From NCBI GenBank assembly GCA_046351235.1, contig JAXLYV010000002.1, positions 983,359-1,047,358 on the forward strand: 64,000 bases of DNA, given 5' to 3'. This DNA comes from JBBSAT01 sp046351235 (GTDB lineage: Bacteria > Myxococcota_A > Polyangia > Polyangiales > Sandaracinaceae). The translations under genes and the position numbers were made by a program. This document shows positions 1 through 7,269 of this stretch, in pieces (the stretch's first letter is position 1; each line of letters begins with the position of its first letter). The notes below the pieces were generated by a model, which did not search any database, was not told the origin of the DNA, and worked only from the letters and a program-made list of their open reading frames with translations.

Positions 1-12
1 GCGAGGTCGGTC

Positions 13-1350
13 GTGAGCGAGGCGCTCGCGGCGATGGACATCGTCGTCCGCGGCGGCACGGTCGTCACGATGGATCCCGCGCGCCGCGTGGTGCGCGGCG
101 ACGTGCTCGTCCAGAACGGCGCCATCACCGCGATCGGGCGGCTCCCGGCGCACACGCGCGCGCGCTCGCTCGATGCGACGGGCTGCGTGGTGCTCCCCGG
201 GCTCGTGCAGGCGCACGTGCACCTCTGTCAGGCGCTCTTCCGCGGGATGGCGGACGACCTGCCCCTCATGGAGTGGCTGCGGCGTCGCATCTGGCCGCTC
301 GAGGCGGCGCACGACGGGCGCTCGAACGGCGCGAGCGCGCGCCTGGGCCTCTACGAGATGATGCGCGCCGGCACGACCACGATCCTCGACATGGGGACCG
401 TGCGCGAAGAGGACGCGGTCTTCGAGGCCATGCGCGAGAGCGGCGTCCGCGGCTTCTCCGGCAAGGCGATGATGGACCGCGGCAGCGGCGTGCCCGCGGG
501 CTTGCGCGAGTCGACGAAGGACAGCCTGCGCGAGAGCGAGGCGTTGATCGGGCGCTGGCACGGCGCGGGGCGCCTCGGCTACGCGCTCGCGCCGCGCTTC
601 ATCCTGAGCTGCAGCGAGAAGCTCCTGCGGCAGACGGCCGAGCTCTCGCGCGAGAAGGACGTGATCGTGCACTCGCACGCGGCCGAGCACCGCGGCGAGC
701 GGGACGAGGTGCGGCGCCTGCTCGGCAAGGACGACGTGGACGTGCTCGCGAGCTACGGCATCGCCGGGCCGCGCACGGTGCTCGCGCACGGCGTGCAGCT
801 CACGGCGGCGCAGAAGAAGGCGTGCGGCAAGCGCGGCACGCGCTTCGTGCACTGCCCGAGCGCGAACCTGAAGCTCGCGAGCGGCATCGCCGACGTGGTG
901 TCGATGCGCGCCGCGGGGATGGTCGTGGGGCTCGGGGCCGACGGCGCGCCCTGCAACAACCGGATGGATCCGTTCACGGAGCTGCGCTCGGCGGCGCTCT
1001 TGGCCAAGGCGGTCACGGGCGATGCGGCGGCGCTCGCGGCGATGGACGCGCTGGCGCTCGCCACGATCGAGGGCGCGCGCGTCCTCGGGATCGACGACCA
1101 GGTGGGCTCCCTCGAGGTGGGCAAGCGCGCCGATCTCTCGGTGGTGCGCGTGGACGGCCCGCACTGCGAGCCGGGCGGAGATCCCGCGGCGCGCGTCGTG
1201 TACTCGGCGACCGCGGCCGACGTGGAGCACGTGCTCGTCGACGGCGAGATCGTGGTGCTCTCGCGGGAGCACCGGCGGCTCGACGGCGAGCGGGTCGTCG
1301 AGGACGCGCGGCGCGAGGCCAAGCGCCTCGTGGGGCGCGCGAAGATCTGA
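13..1350 (+). CDS. Metal-dependent amidohydrolase / aminohydrolase of the MtaD-TrzA-AtzA group
   Basis: A 445-residue protein of the usual length for the amidohydrolase group that deaminates 5'-methylthioadenosine, S-adenosylhomocysteine, 5'-deoxyadenosine or guanine-type substrates. Visible hallmarks are the metal-binding AHVH motif (His68, His70) after PGL, an HSH pair near 220-222, another His at about 259 (LAHG) and a catalytic Asp at about 310 (GADGAP). The stretch DDLPLMEWL after the first metal site is typical of MtaD/TrzA enzymes rather than dihydroorotases. The start is GTG at 13; ATG at 34 is an alternative that still keeps the N-terminal beta strand. It is followed by a convergent small gene, so no operon partner is visible downstream. 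The substrate cannot be told from sequence alone. Confidence 0.9.
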   Translation: MSEALAAMDIVVRGGTVVTMDPARRVVRGDVLVQNGAITAIGRLPAHTRARSLDATGCVVLPGLVQAHVHLCQALFRGMADDLPLMEWLRRRIWPLEAAHDGRSNGASARLGLYEMMRAGTTTILDMGTVREEDAVFEAMRESGVRGFSGKAMMDRGSGVPAGLRESTKDSLRESEALIGRWHGAGRLGYALAPRFILSCSEKLLRQTAELSREKDVIVHSHAAEHRGERDEVRRLLGKDDVDVLASYGIAGPRTVLAHGVQLTAAQKKACGKRGTRFVHCPSANLKLASGIADVVSMRAAGMVVGLGADGAPCNNRMDPFTELRSAALLAKAVTGDAAALAAMDALALATIEGARVLGIDDQVGSLEVGKRADLSVVRVDGPHCEPGGDPAARVVYSATAADVEHVLVDGEIVVLSREHRRLDGERVVEDARREAKRLVGRAKI

Positions 1351-1381
1351 AGCACCGGCGCGCCGATCGGCGCCGCGCGAA

Positions 1382-1849
1382 TCAGCTCGGATCCGGAATG
1401 TGCGGGGGTGCCGACGCCTCGCCCTCGGCGGGCGCTGCGGGCGCCTCGCTGGCAGGCTCGGCGTGCTCCGCCTCCGCGGCGGCCGCATGACGTCGTCGGC
1501 CTCGCGGCGCCGGCGGCGGTGCCGGGGGAGGCTCGGGCGGGGGCCGCGTCACGCGCACGATGGGCACGTCGTCGGCGAACACGTGGTTGCGCGCGCGCAG
1601 TGTGATCACGTCTCCCACTTCGACGAGCTCGGCGATGTCGTCCACGCGGTTGCGGAACGTCGCCATCATCGTGTCGTCGCCCATGCGCAGCGTCAGCACG
1701 AGCCGGTCGCCGTCGCGCCGCTCGGCCACCACGCGGCCGTCGACCTCGCCTCCGATGCCGAGCGCGCGCTCGAGGCTCGGGCGCGCGAGCCATCCGCCGG
1801 TGGCGCCCAGCACCAGCACGACGAGCCCGAGCGCGAGCTTCTTCTTCAC
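1382..1849 (-). CDS. Small membrane-anchored protein of unknown function
   Basis: A 155-residue protein that opens with KKK followed by a hydrophobic segment (residues about 5-22), which reads as an uncleaved signal anchor. The middle (about 30-95) is a compact acidic domain, probably beta-rich. The C-terminal third is a Pro/Ala/Glu-rich tail with a run of prolines and a GRRRH patch, probably disordered. The GTG start at 1849 is chosen because it places the Lys cluster directly before the hydrophobic stretch; the open frame continues upstream but there lies antisense to ybeY. It is divergent from ybeY with about 50 bp between starts, so the two share a promoter region. No family recognised. 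Confidence 0.65.
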   Translation of the reverse strand: MKKKLALGLVVLVLGATGGWLARPSLERALGIGGEVDGRVVAERRDGDRLVLTLRMGDDTMMATFRNRVDDIAELVEVGDVITLRARNHVFADDVPIVRVTRPPPEPPPAPPPAPRGRRRHAAAAEAEHAEPASEAPAAPAEGEASAPPHIPDPS

Positions 1850-1900
1850 GCCACGGAGATCGGCCGAGGCACCCTCGCGCTTGAGCGCTATGGTCGGACC

Positions 1901-2392
1901 GTGACCGTTCACCTCGAGACGCGCGGGCGCCCGCGCAGCAAGCTCTCGCCCCGCCTCGTCCGCACGCGCGCGACGCGCATGCTCGCCGCGCTCGAGCTCG
2001 AGGGCGCCGAGCTCTCGCTCGTCCTCACCGACGATCCGACCATCCACGCGCTCAATCGCGACTACCGGAAGAAGGACAAGCCCACCGACGTGCTCGCGTT
2101 CGCGCTGCGCGAGGGCCCCTACGCCGAGCTCGCGGGCGCGATGCTCGGCGACGTCGTCGTCTCGCTCGACACCGCCGCGCGCCAGGCGCGAGAGAAGAAG
2201 CACTCGCTCGAGCGCGAGGTCACCATGCTCGTCGCGCACGGCCTGCTCCATCTGCTCGGCTACGATCACGCGACGCGCACCGAGGAAAGGCGCATGACGG
2301 CGCGCACCGATGCGCTGATCGCCGCGGCGGAGAAGGCAGATCGCCCGCGGAAGCAGCGTGCGATCGCCCGCGATCGTCCGAAAAAGCCGTGA
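1901..2392 (+). CDS. ybeY: Endoribonuclease YbeY (16S rRNA 3'-end maturation / ribosome quality control)
   Basis: A 163-residue protein of normal YbeY length. It carries the family's zinc-binding H-x3-H-x5-H motif as HGLLHLLGYDH (His113, His117, His123), preceded by KKDKPTDVLAF, the other conserved YbeY block. YbeY is a zinc single-strand RNase involved in rRNA processing and 70S quality control in the cytoplasm. The GTG at 1901 is the only sensible start; upstream codons lack initiation signals. The usual phoH/ybeZ and corC partners are not adjacent here. The final codons form one arm of a putative terminator hairpin. Confidence 0.95.
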   Translation: MTVHLETRGRPRSKLSPRLVRTRATRMLAALELEGAELSLVLTDDPTIHALNRDYRKKDKPTDVLAFALREGPYAELAGAMLGDVVVSLDTAARQAREKKHSLEREVTMLVAHGLLHLLGYDHATRTEERRMTARTDALIAAAEKADRPRKQRAIARDRPKKP

Positions 2393-2429
2393 AAGTGTGC
2401 TTTGTGTCTCGGATCCGGCTTTTTTTCGG
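2378..2429 (+). terminator. Probable terminator overlapping the end of ybeY
   Basis: The arm CCGAAAAAGCCG (2378-2389), inside the last codons of ybeY, is complementary to CGGCTTTTTTTCGG (2416-2429) apart from two extra T residues. The U-rich descending arm (7 T) after a 26-nt loop looks like an intrinsic terminator, although the loop is large. Confidence 0.5.
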
Positions 2430-2708
2430 CGTGAAACGCAGTTAGGGCTTTACAGGCCCAAAATCACGTGGCATCGATGCCCCCGAACGCACGAAGCCCC
2501 GGAAAAATGGGGTCTTCGGGAAGGGGCCGGTACCACCGGGGGCGTTTTCCGGTGGGCTGTCCTACGACACGGCACGCTGCCCGCTGCGGGTGGCGAGACG
2601 GGTCGGTCTCCAGCGCGCTCGTGTAGTCCGGGGGTCTCGACGGACAGCACGAGTCGCGTGACGGGCGTCTTTTGTCTGAACGAGACGGATAGAAAGTCGG
2701 AGGAACCC
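2430..2708 (+). promoter_or_regulatory. Long structured 5' region of the HU-like gene
   Basis: About 280 bp lie between the ybeY terminator and the HU start, long for this tightly packed window. Two stems are visible. CGAAGCCCC (2492-2500) pairs with GGGGTCTTCG (2509-2518) around an A-rich loop with one bulged T. CCACCGG (about 2535-2541) pairs with CCGGTGG (about 2552-2558). A good ribosome-binding site (GGAGG) sits just before 2709. Whether this is a regulatory leader, an sRNA or simply promoter-proximal sequence is not decided by sequence. Confidence 0.35.
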
Positions 2709-3023
2709 ATGAGCGAAGGCAAGCGGCTGACGAAGGCGCAGATCATCAGCGAGATCGCGGAGAAGACCGGCCTCAGCAAGAAGCAGGTCGGCGAGGTGTT
2801 CGAGAGCCTCTCGGGCCTCATCAAGCGCGAGCTCGGCAAGCGCGGCCCGAAGGAGTTCGTGATTCCGGACCTCCTCAAGCTGAAGGTCAAGGAGATCGCG
2901 GCCCGCAAGGCGGAGACGCGCAAGAACCCGTTCACGGGCGAGATGAAGCAGTACCCGGCGAAGCCGGCGTCGCGCAAGGTTCGCGCGACGGCGCTCAAGA
3001 AGCTCAAGGACCTCATCAACTGA
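2709..3023 (+). CDS. HU/IHF-family DNA-binding protein (nucleoid-associated)
   Basis: A 104-residue, Lys-rich protein slightly longer than typical 90-residue HU. The N-terminal helices (TKAQIISEIAEKTGLSKKQVGEVFESL) match the HU dimerisation core. The central FVIPDLLKLKVKEIAARK and KNPFTGEMKQYPAKPA correspond to the beta arms, with the Asn-Pro motif of HU replaced by the FTGE-type version found in several non-enteric HU variants. The Lys-rich end (ALKKLKDLIN) replaces the usual short tail. The ATG at 2709 follows a clear GGAGG, and a strong terminator follows the stop. The family bends and compacts DNA as a dimer. This looks like a monocistronic, well-expressed gene. Confidence 0.9.
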   Translation: MSEGKRLTKAQIISEIAEKTGLSKKQVGEVFESLSGLIKRELGKRGPKEFVIPDLLKLKVKEIAARKAETRKNPFTGEMKQYPAKPASRKVRATALKKLKDLIN

Positions 3024-3047
3024 AGTCCGGCAGCTGCCGCGGAGAAA

Positions 3048-3077
3048 GGCGCGTGGCGAGAGCCGCGCGCCTTTTTT
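3048..3077 (+). terminator. Intrinsic terminator of the HU-like gene
   Basis: A 10-bp stem, GGCGCGTGGC / GCCGCGCGCC with one T-G wobble, closed by a GAGA tetraloop (3058-3061) and followed directly by six T (3072-3077). This is the best textbook Rho-independent terminator in the window. Confidence 0.9.
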
Positions 3078-3161
3078 CGTTCCGTCGCCGATCGATCGCG
3101 GCCCCCGCCGTTTCCTGATTCTTTGCGCCGCTTCGCGACCCGCGCGTAGGGTCGCGGGGCA

Positions 3162-4823
3162 GTGCGTGTCTTCTTCCTCGGCTCGCTTCTCTTGATCGCG
3201 CTCCCGTCGCCGGCGCACGCGTGGGTGGACGCGACCGTTCGCTCGGCGAGCGCGCGCGTCGCGATCGACGAGCACGCGCACGCGCACGTGAGCATCGATG
3301 CGACGCTGCGCATCGACGGCGGCTGGCTCGAGGCGCTCGAGATCGACGGGCTCGACCCGGGGCTGACGCTCGACGCGAGCGATCCCGTCACGATGCAGAC
3401 GCAGCCGACGCCCGACGAGCTCGCGGCGGGCGAGGTGGCCGAGCCGCTCGAGCCGACCGTGACGTTGCGCGAGGACGGCGTCCTCGTGCTCTCGTTCCCG
3501 CGGCGTCGCACCTCGCCGCGGCGCGGCGAGTACCTCGTGCACCTCGCCTACGACGCGAGCCTCGCCGAGCGCGCGGTCGGCGCGGACGACGGCGCGCACG
3601 TGCACTGGACCTTCCCCGCCTGGCGGAGCGGTCTCGACTCGGTCGTCGTGGAGCTCACGCTGCCGCCGGGCGCGGCGCCGCTCGTGGCCGAGGAGGACGA
3701 GATCGCGAGCGCGCACGCGAGCGTGGACGGCCGCGAGGTGTGGACGCTGACGCGCGCGCATCTGGCGCGCACGCGCGAGTGGCCGATCGAGATCCTCGTG
3801 CCCGAGGGGGTGCTCGACGCGGGCCTGGCCGTGCGCGCGCCCGCGCCGGCGCCGCGCACGCTCGCGAGCTCGGAGGCGAGCGCAGCGCGGGCCCCGTGGC
3901 AGGGCGGCATCGCGCTCGCCATCGCGAGCCTCGTCGTGGCGCTCCGTGCGCTCCGCCGTCGCGCCCGCGAGCGAGACGACCGCGTGGACGAGCATCCGCT
4001 CGTGCCGCTCCCCGATCCGGCGCGCGCGCTGCTCGCGCTGGCGGTCGGCGCGGGGCTCTTGGGCGTCGCGCTCGTGGGGCGAGGCGTGCTCACCGTGGCG
4101 CCGCTCGCGCTGGCGCTCGCCGCCCTCGGGGTCTCGCGCGCGGCGCCGAGCGTGACCGCGCCCAAGCTCGGCTCGTTCCGCCACGCGACGCCGTCGATCC
4201 GCATCGCCGCGCGCAAGGCCCGCTGGCGCCGCGCGCTCGGCCTCGATGCCTGGCTCGACGCCACGACGCTGCCCGGGAACGCGGTTCTGGGCCTGGCCCT
4301 CGCGGCGGCGCTGCGCGCGCCCGCGCCGGCCGCGGGCGAAGTGGCCATCGCGCTCGCGGTCGGCCTGGTGGCGATGCTCGATGCGCCTCGCGCGCGCCGC
4401 GCCGAGCCGCCGCTCCTCGCGCTCACGCGCCTGGTCTCGTTCGCGTCGCGCGCGCGCGTCGTGCTCGACGAGACGACGCCCGTCGCGCTGATGCCGGTCG
4501 TGCACCTCGACGTGCGCGGCGCCCCGCAGGATGCGCGCCTGCGCGTGATTGCGCCCCTCCCCGAGGGCGTGCTGCGCGCCGACGTGGTGGTCCGCGAGCG
4601 CGCCGTGACCGGCGCCCGCTTCGGCCTGCTGGTGGTCACCGCGCGCGGCAGCGCCGTGGACGCCGCGCTCGAGCTCGACCCGAGCTTCGAGCGCATCGCG
4701 ACCGGCGCCGAGCGCCACGCACGCCTGTGCGCGGTGGAGGCGACGCGGCTCGGCGAGTGGATCGCGAAGCTCACCCGCCCGACCGAGGCGGCCGCGAGCG
4801 CCGACGCACGCAGCGCGGCGTGA
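3162..4823 (+). CDS. Exported multi-segment membrane protein of unknown function
   Basis: A 553-residue protein with a clean N-terminal signal peptide (hydrophobic 3-16, AHA cleavage near residue 20). An extracytoplasmic region of about 200 residues follows, with regular beta-strand-like patterning. Hydrophobic segments come next around 245-265, 285-335 and 370-400, and a final cytoplasmic or periplasmic domain ends the protein. The overall plan resembles bacterial proteins with a secreted DUF2207-like beta domain, but I see no decisive motif. The GTG at 3162 directly begins the signal peptide. It stands alone between the HU terminator and a convergent tRNA. Confidence 0.7.
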   Translation: MRVFFLGSLLLIALPSPAHAWVDATVRSASARVAIDEHAHAHVSIDATLRIDGGWLEALEIDGLDPGLTLDASDPVTMQTQPTPDELAAGEVAEPLEPTVTLREDGVLVLSFPRRRTSPRRGEYLVHLAYDASLAERAVGADDGAHVHWTFPAWRSGLDSVVVELTLPPGAAPLVAEEDEIASAHASVDGREVWTLTRAHLARTREWPIEILVPEGVLDAGLAVRAPAPAPRTLASSEASAARAPWQGGIALAIASLVVALRALRRRARERDDRVDEHPLVPLPDPARALLALAVGAGLLGVALVGRGVLTVAPLALALAALGVSRAAPSVTAPKLGSFRHATPSIRIAARKARWRRALGLDAWLDATTLPGNAVLGLALAAALRAPAPAAGEVAIALAVGLVAMLDAPRARRAEPPLLALTRLVSFASRARVVLDETTPVALMPVVHLDVRGAPQDARLRVIAPLPEGVLRADVVVRERAVTGARFGLLVVTARGSAVDAALELDPSFERIATGAERHARLCAVEATRLGEWIAKLTRPTEAAASADARSAA

Positions 4824-4824
4824 G

Positions 4825-4898
4825 TGGGCCCAGCTGGATTCGAACCAGCACACGCCCCGTTATGAGCGGGGAGCTCTGACCGGTTGAGCTATGGGCCC
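4825..4898 (-). tRNA. tRNA with CAT anticodon (tRNA-Met, or tRNA-Ile2 after lysidine modification)
   Basis: The 74-nt minus-strand sequence folds as a complete cloverleaf: acceptor GGGCCCA/TGGGCCC, D stem GCTC/GAGC, anticodon stem CCCCG/CGGGG around CTCATAA, and T arm GCTGG-TTCGAAT-CCAGC. The anticodon is CAT. The genome does not encode the CCA tail. Elongator Met and TilS-modified Ile2 tRNAs both have CTCATAA loops; the acceptor stem does not settle which one this is. It is not the initiator type, because its 1-72 end (G-C) is paired. Confidence 0.92.
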
Positions 4899-5018
4899 GG
4901 GGAGGGCCGGGTTTGTAGCGCGGGCGGTGGGAGGCGGTCGAGGTCGGAGGCGCTCGTCGTGCACCGCGGTGAGCGAGCCAGCGTTTGCGATCGCAGGGGC
5001 GTCGAGCGGCTCGGGCCT

Positions 5019-5336
5019 CGCGGTCCCTCTCCCCGACCCTGGTACGAAAATGAAGGTCTAAGTGTCGAGAATGGCTCGATACCGATCTGCCGGTCGATCA
5101 CCAGGCCGCGTCGGTCGGGAGCGACCCTTTGCCCGCGGACGCTCCGCGCGAACGACGGCGCTCCGCTCATCGCGTTCAAAGCCTCGCACCCGCCCGACGC
5201 TACCCATGAGGTGGGCTGCTTTGAAGAACCGCGGCGCCTTCGGCTCCTCCACAGCCGAACCGGCTCCGCCGATTCGGCGCAGGCGAGGGCCAAGCCCTCG
5301 CGCTCCCGGAGAAGGTGCCGCGCGGAGACGAAGGCG
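5019..5336 (+). repeat. Dispersed intergenic element, copy A
   Basis: About 320 bp between the tRNA and the 3' end of the gene at 5340. The reverse complement of 20024-20340 matches it almost perfectly: I count two mismatches between 5041 and 5333 (C/G in the CTGCCGG stretch, G/A in TTTGAAGAACC). The left end, CGCGGTCCCTCTCCCCGACCCTGG, is the diverged edge. Internal dyads include GAGGG..CCCTC and GCCGAA..TTCGGC. Open frames cross it in several phases, but nothing resembles a transposase. It lies 3 bp beyond the stop codon of the minus-strand gene at 5340. It behaves like a non-autonomous repeat. Confidence 0.85.
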
Positions 5337-5339
5337 ACG

Positions 5340-6296
5340 CTACCGGTGGTGGCCGAGCCAGATCACCACGAGCGCGATCACCACGCCGACGAGCAGGAGC
5401 CCGAGCACGCGGCGGATCTCGGCGCCGCGCACGTCGAGCGCGCCCTCCGGGGCGACCTTCGCGGGCGTTCCCCACACCACGAAGCTCGTGCCGTCCTCGA
5501 GCGTCACCGTGTACACCGCGGCGCGACGGATCTCGAGCTTGTGCCCGCGCACGCGGCCCATCGTCGTCTGCTCGAGCTCCGCCAAGAGCGCCCGCACCTC
5601 GTCGCCCAGCTGCGTCGCGCTCCCGCTGTCGCGGTAGCCGAGGCTCGTGTCGAAGCCGCCGCTCCACGCGTCGTCGCGCACCACCACCGCGCCGCGGCCC
5701 TTCGCGAGCACCGCGTCCACGTCGAGCGCCGCCTCGTCCGAGATCCCGGGCGCGCGCACGATGCGCGTCGCCGTCCCTTCCACGATCGCCGACCACGCGA
5801 TCGGCGGCCCCGCGAAGCCGCCCATGCCGTGGCAGGGAACGCACTCGGTCGAGCCGTGGCCCGAGCAGGCCGCGCACACGTGTCGATGCTGGCCGTGGCC
5901 GCGCACGCCCGCGCCGTTGCAGAGCGTGCACGTGACCTTGCCGGCGCCGCGGCAGCGCTCGCAGTCGGACACCCGCTCGGGCAGGTGGTCGAGCAGCTTC
6001 TCGGCGCGCTGCCCGATCGGGCTCCCCTCGGGCAGATCGAGCTCGGGCATCTGCCAGGCGTCCACGAGCGCCTGCGGTGTGGGTGGCCGCCTCGGCGCGG
6101 GCATCCGCGGCTGCACGCGCAGGCCGCGGTTCTCGGCCACGCGCGTGATCGCGATCCGATGCACCGGCGTCGCGACGATCGCGCGGATCCTCAGCGAGGC
6201 CGGGTCGCGCCGCGTGCTCGGGCTCTCGGCGTGGAGCGCGCGCAGCAGGGCGAGCACCTCGTCTCGGTCGCTGAGGGGCGGCGGCGCCGCGAGCAT
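5340..6296 (-). CDS. DnaJ-type CxxCxGxG zinc-finger protein with a C-terminal membrane anchor
   Basis: A 318-residue protein. Residues about 110-180 hold a cluster of Cys-x2-Cys motifs with Gly spacing (CERCRGAG, CTLCNGAG, CAACSGHG, CVPCHGMG), that is, four repeats as in the zinc-finger domain of DnaJ, but there is no J domain. The middle of the protein is unassigned. The C-terminus (VLGLLLVGVVIALVVIWLG) is one transmembrane helix followed by GHHR, which makes it a tail-anchored protein. ATG 6296 is preferred to the upstream ATG at 6404, which lies in sequence shared with the divergent gene's promoter. Without a J domain it is more likely a redox, zinc or protein-binding factor than a chaperone partner of DnaK. 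Function unknown. Confidence 0.75.
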   Translation of the reverse strand: MLAAPPPLSDRDEVLALLRALHAESPSTRRDPASLRIRAIVATPVHRIAITRVAENRGLRVQPRMPAPRRPPTPQALVDAWQMPELDLPEGSPIGQRAEKLLDHLPERVSDCERCRGAGKVTCTLCNGAGVRGHGQHRHVCAACSGHGSTECVPCHGMGGFAGPPIAWSAIVEGTATRIVRAPGISDEAALDVDAVLAKGRGAVVVRDDAWSGGFDTSLGYRDSGSATQLGDEVRALLAELEQTTMGRVRGHKLEIRRAAVYTVTLEDGTSFVVWGTPAKVAPEGALDVRGAEIRRVLGLLLVGVVIALVVIWLGHHR

Positions 6297-6435
6297 CGCT
6301 CCGGAGCGTACAGGATCCCGGCCCGTCGGGCGCGCCAGAGGCCAGAACCGTGCCGACCGCCGCTTCCCGCTTGCCACACGGCGCGCGAAGCGGTACCTAG
6401 CCATTCCCCGAGCAGCAGAGAAGGAGTCGCGCGGC

Positions 6436-7149
6436 GTGAGGGATCAACTGAAGGCGCTGGTCAAGCTTGCTGAGATCGACTCCCTCGCGAAGGACATCGA
6501 CGATCGCCTGAAGGGCATTCCTGCGGAGCTCGAAGAGCGTCGTCAGGGCGTTCGCCGCCTCGAGGACCTCGTGGCGCGGCAGAAGGCCGGCATCGCCGAG
6601 GCGGAGCGCCTGCACTCGCAGCAGGAGACCGACCTCGCGACGCGCAACGACCAGCTCGGCAAGTCCCGCAGCAAGAGCGCCAAGGCGCGCACGATGCGCG
6701 AGGCAGAGGCCGCCGAGCGGGAGCTCGAGACCGTTCGCCGCTCCATCAAGGACGGCGAGGGCGAGCGGGACCGTCTGAAGGAGCGCATCGAGAAGACGCG
6801 CGCCGGCCTGGTGGAGCCCGAGAAGGCGCTCGCCGAGCAGAAGACCGAGCTCGCCGCGGCCGAGGCCGCCGCCGAGGGCAAGCTCGCCGAGCTGCGCATC
6901 GAGCGCGAGAAGACGCTCGTCGGCCGCAGCGAGATCGCGGCGAAGATCGACAAGCAGAACCTCCGCCTCTACGAACGCCTGCGCACGAAGCTCTCTCCGC
7001 CGGTCGCCGAGGCCGCCAACGAGATCTGCCTCGCCTGCCGCATCTCGATCGCGCCGAACCGCTTCCAGCAGCTCTCGAAGGCCACCGAGGTCATGAGCTG
7101 CATGCACTGCCTGCGTATCCTCTACGTGAAGTCGGCGATCGAGGACTGA
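6436..7149 (+). CDS. Coiled-coil zinc-ribbon protein (C4-type, DUF164/zf-RING_7 family)
   Basis: A 237-residue protein. A long, highly charged coiled coil (about residues 10-180) leads into a C-terminal C4 zinc ribbon made of CLAC and CMHC about 28 residues apart, the hallmark of the DUF164 group. The best studied relative, Chlamydia CT398, has the same hairpin-plus-ribbon plan and binds sigma-54 and secretion components; that role is not demonstrated here. The GTG at 6436 follows AAGGAG at good spacing. It is divergent from the zinc-finger gene at 6296 with about 140 bp between starts. Confidence 0.85.
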   Translation: MRDQLKALVKLAEIDSLAKDIDDRLKGIPAELEERRQGVRRLEDLVARQKAGIAEAERLHSQQETDLATRNDQLGKSRSKSAKARTMREAEAAERELETVRRSIKDGEGERDRLKERIEKTRAGLVEPEKALAEQKTELAAAEAAAEGKLAELRIEREKTLVGRSEIAAKIDKQNLRLYERLRTKLSPPVAEAANEICLACRISIAPNRFQQLSKATEVMSCMHCLRILYVKSAIED

Positions 7150-7269
7150 TCGCGGGGGAGCGCTGCGACCTCGGTCGCGAGCCCACGGGACGATGCGCGC
7201 TCGCGTCGAAATGTGACGAACCGCGCGATTCTGAAGAGCGGGCGCCCTCGGCTCGTCTAGGATCGCGCC

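Noticed and set aside
2562..4853. Minus-strand 763-codon frame opposite HU and the membrane protein
   Set aside because: It spans a terminator and two well-supported genes; its translation is Arg-rich without motifs.
5062..5637. Open frame inside dispersed copy A running into the zinc-finger gene
   Set aside because: It crosses into the antisense of an established gene, has no start signal, and reads as Arg/Ser/Pro low complexity; the DNA repeat itself is the signal.
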